NCBI RefSeq assembly: GCF_032362555.1
Contig: NC_083506.1
Span: forward strand, 5,193,501-5,257,500
Direction: 5' to 3'
Origin: Amyelois transitella
Lineage: Eukaryota; Arthropoda; Insecta; Lepidoptera; Pyralidae
Length of the DNA: 64,000 bases
Within the stretch, counting starts at the first letter, position 1. Every line of letters starts with the position of its first letter. Shown here piece by piece: positions 55,177 through 64,000 of the stretch. Below the pieces are notes generated by a model. That model did no database searches, had not been told where the DNA came from, and was given only the letters and a program-made list of their open reading frames with translations. The position numbers and the translations under genes are program-made.

Positions 55177-55769
55177 CTACCCCCAATCAAATTAGAATAT
55201 TGGGATTTACATCTAGAATTCTCAGTATCAAAATTGTAACCTTTGAAGTATTTCAGCCTTATGCTTTTACTGTAAAAGCTTAATTTGTATTTAATACAAA
55301 GAAGTGCAATTCAGGGCAAGCTTTTGTGATAAACTTAATATTTATTTAAAAAAGATGTTGTTTTATTTTTTTTCATAGTTTTGCACAAATCAACATCCAT
55401 TCTCATATAGTTTTAAAATTAAATTGTCAACAAAAAGACTTTCTCCTTCAAATTTATTTTTGCAGTGTAGAACCTTACACTGCTACAACTATACTCATGA
55501 TGGGAATGGTTTATATAATATGGTTGTAAAGTTGAAAATAAAAATGCCTTGATAAATCACAATGTCATGTAAATATAAAGTTACAATACTATTAGAATGT
55601 ACAATGTGTGTTTTGTCCTAATATCACTAATACACTCTAATGTGTTATAATAATATCACTGAAGAGTTAGGTTAATATAACAAATATGTAGGTACCCTTT
55701 ACATTAAAATTATCCCTAAATGGCTGATCATTATAAAACATCTGCAGTTGTTGATGTTGGTGCCTCAAA

Positions 55770-58700
55770 TTAGTTGATAGAAGAGTGTTCTGAAAAAAAA
55801 CAGGTAATTATTGAATTTAAAACCTAGGTACTACAGAACCCATACAGGCAAACAATTTTTAAGACTGATTTCATGAAATTTGAGAAGGCTTGTAGGTATT
55901 TTAAACAATTTAAGAAATTGTTAGGTTACTATTGTGTGTATGTGTAAAAGATAAAGTGGTGAAATAAAGTAAAAAACAAAAAGCAGATTTGATGACTTAG
56001 TGAACTTTTACGTAAATTTATGCGTCCATTCCATATCCATTCTAGAGTTCCGTCTATGATTATGATACAGAACTGGGTAAGTACATCAGTCAGTGTCTAA
56101 TGTGTGGTGAAAGTGATTATTCATTTATTTGCCTATTTATGACATCCTAATGTGTCGATCATCATTAAATTACCTATCGCGCCGGCGTTGTCATGGAATT
56201 TAGATAGCAGCAGGGTAAGTGCGAGACCAAACACTGCGCTCCCGCCGCACACCCATGACAGCACGTCGCGATAGTACGTAACACCGGAGCCATCTGCACT
56301 GTAAAGTAATACGCACTCACTCAGTTTTAAATAAAAATAAATTTATTTTTGTATGTATTTTGATTTTCTAAGAATTTTGGCACGAGAGACGACGCTTATG
56401 AAAAACATATTTTTCTTGCTCGAACATTGTACAGCGGCAAACGAACAAGGCTAATAGATGGAATACATGCCAAAAGGTTTAAGCGTTAGACATAATTGCA
56501 TTGTTTTCAACTTATACTCACTACATTTGTATGATAGCGATTGCGACCCCACATGCAAGTTTGTCGGTGAAGCTCATGAGACCATAGACGAAGGCCGAAG
56601 CCTCAGTCCTCGGGCCCACCAGGTCAGCGGTGAGAGAAAGGCTCGTCACCAACATAACAGCTCCACCAAAACCTATAAATGCGAATGCATTTCAAGGGGC
56701 AAACCAACATTAAGGTACATAACGTTTTTCAGACAGAGGCTCTGCTACTCTGACACTTCAATAGAAAAATTTCCCAGTCAAACATATTTCCAAATAAAAT
56801 GTTAACAACATTAAACTAATTTTGAAACACAAAAGAACTGTGTATGACTCAAACGTTGAGTAAGTTGCTACCTACACTTAAGTTTCACAAACATTGAGGT
56901 GAGTAATAGTTTACATTGTATATGATTAGTTATGAAAACAGGGTCACATAATCACATTAAACCGTGTCCACAGGACAGGACTCGAAAGTATGTTACCTTA
57001 TTTAAATTGAAGTAGGTATTAATTACACGAAAAACTATTTTATCATTATTATCCATATGTACAACCAAGTTGCATGCAGATAGTAAAAGATGTTAATGTA
57101 AATAATACAGGAACTTACTTTAGCTTGAATTTATTTGTGTTTTATTAATGCAGTCCAATCTTTATGCATATAATTTACTTATTATTAACTTATTTGTTTC
57201 CATATTAAAGCAAATGTCAATGGGCAATACAAACCTATGAGTACTGCAACTAAATATATGAAATAGGTTTTATAATTATCATCAGAGGGTAAACGAATCC
57301 ACACAAAACCGGCCAGTGCACATGCACATCCCACAAAATAGTTTAGCTTTCGACTGCAAGACCTTGGAGCTATCCGCTGTACTCCAGCTGCTGCTAGGCT
57401 CCCGAGGTAAATTGCCAAAGGCACTAAAGCCAGTGTACGAGCAGCCAGACCCAATGTTCTATGAAGATATAAAGGAATCAGAACCTGAGACACATTCACA
57501 GCAAGTCTTGTACTCATATATATTCCAGCTATCTGAAATACAAAATAAAAGAAATGTTAAAATGTTTGAGAGTAACAGAACTGGTGCAAGAATGTCTAAA
57601 TTTTAGATGTGTTTTTTACTCCTATATATTGATTAGTTTTTAAGCTTTATTGTGCAAAATACAAAGGTTTAGCACAATTGGCAGATTTAATGCTTGCATT
57701 ATCTACAAGTCAACCATTAGGTATGACAGAGAACATTATGTGGGCCATATATAAATAACTATTTAGTAAGTCATTTTATTTTTTCTATTGTTTTATGAAC
57801 ACGTAATTAATATTTCACAAGTTGTCTTGTAATTTACAATCTCAATTTGGTCTTAAGGTTCGACTGGTGGAGAATGCCTAATGGCATCAAAAAAATCTTT
57901 ATTTACCATAATTTAACATTAATTCCTTGAAACTTCACCTGATAAAGAATAGGTTTCCTAAGAAATTCGCAATGTGTTCCAATACCCACAGGCTCATTAT
58001 TATCATAATCAATAAGCTGCTCGGGTCGCCGATTGCTCAGCCTTTCTGTCACTGTCAGGTGGAAAACTATCGTAGCTACAATCCCCACAGTGAGCACTAT
58101 GTACACAATGTGGCGGAATTTCCAAGCATCTGCTGGACCCACTTGCTGCAAGAAATTTCCTTTTGTAAGCAATATTAATTTTTTAAACAAACATTATATG
58201 TACAGTGTAACACATTATATGGTGCTATGCCCAGCACCATTAAAAATAAGAATAAAACCACTTCTTCTCTTTCCCATGGATGTCGTAAAAGGCGACTAAG
58301 GGATAGGCTTATAAATTTGGGATTCTTCTTTAAGGTGATGGGCTAGCAACCTATCACTATTTGAATCTCAATTCTATCATCAAGCCAAAAAGCTGAACAT
58401 GGCCTATCAGTCTTTTCAAGAGTATTGGCCCTGTCTACCCCGCAAGGGTCTAGATATAGACGTGACTATATGTATGTATGTGTAACACATAAAATATTAT
58501 ATATCAAATACCTTGTTACATCCACAAAGGTCAGGTTGTACAAATCTTTTTCTATTATTTATCAGTTTGGCACCAGAGTCTCTCAAAGACTGATAGACCA
58601 CATTTTAGTTGTTTAAAAATCTGAATAATGTATATATCATATTACTTTGATGATCATAGCATGGCATACTGGTTTTGACATACATAAGGAACTCACCTGT

Positions 58701-59640
58701 GTGTCACAATCTCCAGTAATATGTAATACTAGCCAAGTGGTAATATAAACAAACAAATTGGAGAACACTGTAAATCCATACCTAAAAGCAAATAAATTCT
58801 TTTTTCTTACTTCTCATCAAGAAATAACATTTGAACATCTTCAATGAAATCACCAGATACATATCATTGCTATTTAAAGATATGTCATACAAAAAGTTTC
58901 AAATACACAGAGCATAGGGGCCAACCATAATAGATTTTGCCCATTTTTTTCATTGCTTTTAAAGTGCTTTAGCTGAGCATACACTTTGATGAAAAGTGAG
59001 GCTGCGATCTTATAAATATGGTAAATGGTATTGCCTAAAACTATATTATGTCAGACACAATTATTACCTTACAGCTGTAAGATGTGCTCTTGTATGATCA
59101 TCATCTGCTAGTTCTGGAATTAGGCTCAAGTGGGATATCTGAACAGCAGCCCACCCAACTTGAAATATAATTATAAAGGAGGCAAAGTAAAACATTTGAG
59201 CCCATTTATGCGTCATTGAGCACCCAATGCAAGATGAGAAAATAAATGGGAATGAGGCCAATATACATGCTGTACCTGTAAAAAAGATATATATTTTATT
59301 TATTACATATTCAGACTTACATATATTCCAACAGAAAGACTGAAGAATAAGCATACAAACCAAAGAGATGCCAAAGTTTTCTCCGCCCAAACTTCCTACT
59401 TACTGAATTATCAGTATGATCTGAATGATATCCTACAAAGGGGGTAGCAAGGGCATCTACCACTTGTCCTATTAACATTAAATTACCAGCTTGGCTTGCA
59501 CCAAATTCTAAGACTAAATGAAAGAATACTAATAAATAAGAAAACCATAAACTTGCACACACATCGTTTAAAATGTGCCCAACTCCATAACCGAATTGGA
59601 GTTTTAAACTTGTTGATATATCTACGAGTTCGTTGTCCAT
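55770..59640 (-). CDS. MFSD12: MFSD12-like major facilitator transporter
   Basis: Eight exons on the minus strand: 59640-59361, 59275-59068, 58781-58697, 58145-57939, 57532-57235, 56672-56522, 56298-56174 and 55789-55770. Every phase agrees, giving 457 residues, close to the family length. The N-terminus [20 protein letters not shown] and [20 protein letters not shown] are the MFSD12 signature. The loop [14 protein letters not shown] is the MFS motif between helices 2 and 3. About 12 membrane segments are expected. The C-terminal half carries [19 protein letters not shown] and [20 protein letters not shown]. The human protein imports cysteine into lysosomes and melanosomes and affects pigmentation. 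That role is inference here, but lysosome-related organelles (pigment granules) exist in moth eyes and epidermis. The final exon encodes only EHSSIN-stop. Confidence 0.93.
57630..57770 (-). repeat. Non-LTR retrotransposon 3'-end fragment
   Basis: AGCTTTATTGTGCAAAATAC, GCAGATTTAATGCTTGCATT and TCTACAAGTCAACCATTAGG match the order of motifs at 40240-40400. It lies in an MFSD12 intron. Confidence 0.45.
58219..58484 (+). repeat. SINE-like family A copy, well preserved
   Basis: GGTGCTATGCCCAGCACC, TCCCATGGATGTCGTAAAAG, GCGACTAAGGGATAGGCTTA, CACTATTTGAATCTCAATTC and TAGACGTGACTATATGTATG occur in order. It is one of the best copies for deriving the family consensus. Confidence 0.85.
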
Positions 59641-60931
59641 TTTGCAATATTTTTTATCTAGAATACAGTTATCTGAACACGTACTTCCAGTGTTATTTTT
59701 TATAATTAAAATATTTCAATAACAAGAGCCCATCCTGTATGTTATTAAATAAACAATACATAAAATCAGGAAGTTCTGACTGAATCACAAGCATCATAAA
59801 TTTGCTGTTTCACTTCTGAAATTTTCATGGTTTAAACTTTACTGAGTTTAAATTAGGTTTATCTAACTCTCGGCTAAATATAGTATAAACAAGCACAAGT
59901 TCATCATAATTTCACAATCAAAAATTATTTACATTAAAAGCCCACATTAAATAATAAATAAATCACAGATACATCTAAACTCTAAAGAGAGAGAATAAAT
60001 CAGTCACAGACCACAGATATTAATCTAAAATGGTCACACACCTCTAAGAAACTATCCTATGGAACTGTCATATGCATGTACTTTTCCTGCATACATTATA
60101 AACAAACCCGGATACAAACATGGCGGACTAGAAATGTTCACTTGTTCATTTAGTGGATAATATTTTATCGATGAGTGAGTTAAGATTGTTTATTTCCGAT
60201 CACAGTTGTAACTATAAAGCTTAAGCGTAAAATACGTCTGTGATTTGGTTCTACATCGGGAATCCTAACTATCTTGGCTATAATCTAAAGTCCAACAATA
60301 TTTTATCTATCACCTATGGCATTATGATAAAAAGTGTTTAGAAATCAAATATAATTAATACCCTTTCAGATTTCAGATTATAGCTAAACCGCTGGCCCGT
60401 TGGTGATGAAATTTGGTGTGGTGATGTAGTTAAATACCAGAGTATAAATTAAGGTAACTTTTTATATAAATAAATCAATCCCCCAAAGGGCTGCAATTGG
60501 TGATGTACTGTACCCGGTAGTGATGTACATTGCCCGGGACTGGAAATCTTGCTGGAATCGCTGCCGACAACGTTCACAAAATAGAATTTTACAGGGAATA
60601 TTGATTAATTATTCTACCAATCTAAGTCAAATATATTGTATTCACATATGTGCGCCTTAATACTGAAATTATAATTAATTCATTATGTAAAATAAGTCCG
60701 AAAATAATTATAATGTGCACAAAATGTTTGTCGGATGACTCCGACATTCACGTTGAAAGGGTTTAGAGATAAATGATCTCAATAACTTAAAGATAAATAA
60801 TAGCAATTGTTTTTTGAATCTTCGAGATTTCGTTTTGACAAAATTATATAAACTTTATGATCAGCGACTACCAAAAGATGTCGATTGAAGAGGCTTGTAG
60901 CGGGAGCGATAATTCGGGCTCGACCGCCACC

Positions 60932-60978
60932 ATGGCTATAAACGATGGCATATTTTCTATGCAATCGTTTATAGCCAT
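60932..60978. repeat. Near-perfect hairpin, 21-bp arms
   Basis: Arms starting ATGGCTATAAACGAT pair over 20 of 21 positions around TTTTC. The left arm starts within a CCACCATGG context, and one arm falls in short open frames on both strands. Confidence 0.85.
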
Positions 60979-61388
60979 TTCCTTCGCCAAGATTCGTTCC
61001 TTGGTAAACTAAAACGAGGAAAAATACTTTAACATAACTTGGACCCTAATTTATCGATATGATGCTATGACGCACCCCTGTTTATGTGAATGAAATATTG
61101 AGAATATTACAAATTTCTATAGCTCATAACTAAGAAGATTAAAAGTAATAAGTTTTAAAATACATTTTTATAAATACATAATATACATAAATACACTTTA
61201 TGATAGACAATAATTTAACGGAATATTAACCACTTACCTCTTACCGGTAAAAGGTAAGATTCGGCCTATTTTCGCTCTTGCATAGGCACAAAATGCTATA
61301 GAACACTTCATCTTATAGTTTATTTTCGATTAATATTAGCACAGCTTCGTACAAAGTCGAAAAACACGTGAAAACGTATCCTAACAAA

Positions 61389-61480
61389 AACATCACGATG
61401 ACAACTGTAAACAAAGCGATTAAGTTCGATGGCGTCAACGGCAGCAAAAGTACATCGAAGCCAATGAAGAGGGTGCTGAT
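61389..61480 (+). CDS. Possible orphan first coding exon
   Basis: The frame starting at the ATG of 61389 (ATCACGATGACA context) encodes MTTVNKAIKFDGVNGSKST and continues, Lys/Ser-rich and of host-like codon use. GAGT|GTAAAT at about 61481 could be a donor. If read on without splicing it stops at 61634. I do not recognise the protein and saw no matching downstream exon, which could lie beyond the window or not exist. Confidence 0.22.
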
Positions 61481-61711
61481 AAAAGAGTGTAAATGTTTTT
61501 TCTCCCGTAAAACAACTGTTGTGAGAAAGAGACAGATGTATCATTGTTTATTTCTCAGTCAAGTTGAACAATTACGGCATTTCCATATGATAGTTCTTCA
61601 TAGTCACAGACAGACACTGGCCTGGCTGTCATAGTCTTTTAGTTCGCCGTTCTGTTCTTCGGCTTGGTTTCCGACTTCGACGGAAAAGAAGTAAATTTTT
61701 CCGTCGCGAGA

Positions 61712-61822
61712 ATGTCATCAATCAGTAATCCTAAGTTTATAAGCGTTTCCTTTAGTCGCCTTTTACAACATTCATACGAAAATAGCAGACTTTTTTTTAA
61801 GTTTAAGAAATCACACGGCACG
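61712..61822 (-). repeat. SINE-like family A fragment
   Basis: TAATCCTAAGTTTATAAGCG, TTAGTCGCCTTTTACAACAT and CACACGGCAC in order, the inverted 5' half of family A. Confidence 0.65.
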
Positions 61823-62033
61823 TGCGTTTCTGTAACAAACTACGACAAATGTTTCTTGTAATTTAAAAAAAAATAAAAAGTCATTGCCATGAAGGGCTTG
61901 AATTATGTAAAAAAAACGTAATCGTTATTACTGTCAAACAGGGTTACCGCTATAAATTTAATAACGTTATGCTGGTTACTCATATAATATTACCAGTTAG
62001 AAAAGTAAGAAGTATCGCTAAGACTGTTTAACA

Positions 62034-62150
62034 TACATACATACATACATAAAATCACGCCTCTTTCACGGAGGGGTAGGCAGAGACTACCTCTTTCCAC
62101 TTGCCACGATCTCTGCATATTTCCTTTGCTTCATTCACTGTTTAACGTTA
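62034..62150 (-). repeat. Dispersed repeat family D
   Basis: The ACATACATACATACATAAAA tail is followed by TCACGCCTCTTTCACGGAGG, GGCAGAGACTACCTC and CACTTGCCACGATCTC. It matches the order seen at 12716-12815. Confidence 0.65.
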
Positions 62151-62242
62151 ATTATAAAGAACGCAAGGAAAGAGCGCGCGGCGGGGATAGGCAACAACGC
62201 TTTGGTATATATATAACTTAATTTAATATGGTCATATAACCT

Positions 62243-62340
62243 TATAAGTTAACAATATTACCGATATCATGCCTATAACGGTATCAGTCCTATAAGATAA
62301 CAATATTACCGATATCATTCTTATAACGGTATCAGTCCTA
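62243..62340 (+). repeat. Tandem duplication with internal palindromes
   Basis: Two adjacent units of about 48 bp share AACAATATTACCGATATCAT and TATAACGGTATCAGTCCTA, differing at about four positions. Within each unit ATTACCGATAT and ATAACGGTAT form a small inverted repeat. Confidence 0.8.
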
Positions 62341-62623
62341 ACTTTTTAAAATTATCGTTATTTTTCGTTACTTTTGTGTCAATTTGGTACGTTGACAAGC
62401 CCATTCCCAATCAAATAAAATACAACAAACAAATGTCTATTTAATTTAATAGGCTATCTAGCCTGCTTAGAATTAATATAGATAAAACTGCTACCTAACC
62501 TACCTACTGATCTGACATGAATGTTGAAAAATGTTACGGTCTTACAAATACTACAAATTAAATCAGGAAATTACGGGGTTTTAGTTTCATCGCAAATTTT
62601 TACGAGAACCCGCATCATTTAAT

Positions 62624-64000
62624 ATGTATAATTTGGGTCGGTTTTTTGTTTTATTGATTAGTGTTATATTAGCTCACAGTGATGATTTCAAAGAAGAAAT
62701 TCTTATAAAGCCATTGCCACCAACTCATCTGTATACATATTTCCAATTTATAACATCAATTAATAATCAGTCCTCATGTAAGTACCTAATTGGTTTCACG
62801 TTCAATCCTTGCGGTAGATATTCCTCGTGTATATATTGTTAACTTATACAAATTGATGTTTTTTTTTCAGTTCAACATTCCCATTTATCCTCTAGGTCTC
62901 TTGGTGAAGTAATAACACGTTTTCAAGTTGAAGAATTACATCTAACACTGACAGAAGGGCAATGGAGACACCAACAGTGGGGTTATCCAGTGTTAGATGC
63001 GGCACCCGGTGCTGAACTATATGCTTGGTTTGAACCAGATGTTACAGATGTTGATGAGCAATGGAGAAAATTAAGTGCTACTTTATCAGGAATATTTTGT
63101 GCTTCCCTAAATTTTATTGACAATTTCAATACAGTAATGCCCCAAATGGCATTATGGCCTACTGGTGCAGTGAAAACAGCACAAAATGTGACATCACATC
63201 TTAGATATTCATCTCTACCTAGGGAAATAGTTTGCACTGAAAATTTAACACCTTGGAAGAAATTGTTGCCATGTGAATCTAGCAAAGGATTTTCATCTCT
63301 TTTGAACTCTAGATTGATACATAACACCAATTACCATTCAATTGGAGTTCATATTCGAAAAATCTGCAGCAATGAGGATTGTACTGCAACATATCTTGAG
63401 ATCAAGCAGACAGTGGCACTGGTGTATGATTCTAAGATTGTGAATAGTATAGATTGGTCTTTTCGTAAATTATTTGGCCAGGGTCTACCTGGTGCCTGCC
63501 CTCTTTCATCTGCTAGCATGGTTTATGTTGATGTTACTATAAATGACACCCAACCTTTTACACTGACACCACCACCTGATAAAATTGCCATCTCCCAAAG
63601 AGGAGGAAGTGTTTCAAAGTTTGCAATTTATAATATAGAAGCTAATGACCAAATGATCAATATTGGAGCTAAATATCATCCTATCAAGAGGTTGCTGGTC
63701 CTTTTACCACCCCCATTACACTTCAATCGTTATATTTTGGGATATGGTAAAGAGTTTGGAGGGATTGTTACAGAATTAGTCAACAATTATTGGACTGCTA
63801 TTGATGTTGTGTTGTTAGAAAATGCTCCATGGTGGTTGCCAATACAACTAAGTTCATTGAGGGTGAATGGTGAAGCTGAGAGCAAGTTAATCTTGTCACA
63901 ATATTATTCACCTGGACGCAGTCGCCAAAAACCATATCATTTAGAGTTAATGTTGAGGTTGCCTCCGAGATCAACTACAACAATAACTATAGATTTTGAG
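62624..64000 (+). CDS. PIGT: GPI transamidase subunit PIG-T, 5' part
   Basis: Exon 1 is 62624-62777 and exon 2 runs from 62871 past the window end, giving 428 residues so far of the expected 550-600. The N-terminus MYNLGRFFVLLISVILAHS is a signal peptide, as expected for this ER-lumenal, single-anchor protein. Diagnostic PIG-T stretches include DDFKEEILIKPLP, WRHQQWGYP, APGAELYAWF, LSATLSGIFCASLNFID, ENLTPWKKLLPC and YHSIGVHIR, with paired cysteines after it. Then come CPLSSASMVYVD and FNRYILGYGKEFGG. The Cys in KKLLPC fits the region that forms the disulfide with the PIG-K catalytic subunit in the human complex. PIG-T holds together the GPI transamidase that attaches GPI anchors to proteins. 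Its C-terminal transmembrane anchor lies outside the window. Confidence 0.95.

Larger units (their letters stand above)
59641..62623. other. Divergent intergenic region between MFSD12 and PIG-T
   Basis: Contains a near-perfect hairpin (60932-60978), a possible orphan coding exon (61389-61480), two repeats (61712-61822 and 62034-62150) and a tandem duplication (62243-62340). The sequence near 60100-60140 and 60880-60990 is less AT-rich. No complete gene is supported. Confidence 0.5.

Noticed and set aside
1-64000. CRISPR arrays, bacterial operons or integrated virus
   Set aside because: No regularly spaced direct repeats, no prokaryotic gene layout, and no viral structural or polymerase genes were seen.

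Overview
This 64 kb window is nuclear DNA of a moth or butterfly. The evidence is short exons with GT-AG introns, AT-rich non-coding DNA, abundant short interspersed repeats with ATGT tails, and Helitron ends of the kind common in Lepidoptera. The repeat families suggest a noctuoid moth, but that is inference. There is no sign of prokaryotic or viral DNA.

I reconstructed eight protein-coding genes by joining exons whose splice sites and reading phases agree. From left to right: (1) a secreted family-1 beta-glucosidase / myrosinase-like enzyme on the minus strand (1035-14808; last exon missing), whose signal-peptide exon lies about 9 kb upstream of the rest; (2) a complete NHE8-type Na+/H+ exchanger on the plus strand (21346-32765), 17 exons and 692 residues, with two U12-type (minor spliceosome) introns, one of them AT-AC; (3) MBLAC1-like metallo-beta-lactamase-fold hydrolase on the minus strand (34060-37270); (4) aspartyl/asparaginyl beta-hydroxylase (ASPH) on the plus strand (38704-49321), up to 17 exons with several possible early-terminating, junctate-like forms; (5) an NKAIN-type membrane protein on the minus strand (51025-53326); (6) a ubiquitin C-terminal hydrolase of the UCHL3 type with an uninterrupted coding region (54484-55176); (7) an MFSD12-like transporter on the minus strand (55770-59640); (8) the 5' part of the GPI-transamidase subunit PIG-T on the plus strand (62624 to beyond 64000).

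Neighbouring genes are arranged head-to-head (1/2, 3/4, 5/6, 7/8) or tail-to-tail (2/3, 4/5, 6/7), so every adjacent pair is on opposite strands. The genes do not form one pathway. They share only a loose theme of endomembrane and secretory functions (NHE8, ASPH, PIG-T, MFSD12).

Non-coding DNA is mostly transposon debris: about 20 copies of one ATGT-tailed SINE-like family; four copies of a tRNA-derived SINE with an RNA polymerase III B box; one copy of another tRNA-derived SINE; two Helitrons with intact TC...CTAG ends in A/T targets, one with a terminal-inverted-repeat element nested inside it; a 984-bp hAT-type element with a perfect 8-bp target duplication in an MBLAC1 intron; and a TIR element with dispersed internal motifs in NHE8 intron 1. 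At least six long near-perfect hairpins (arms of 15-33 bp) are scattered through non-coding DNA and are not explained by the genes.
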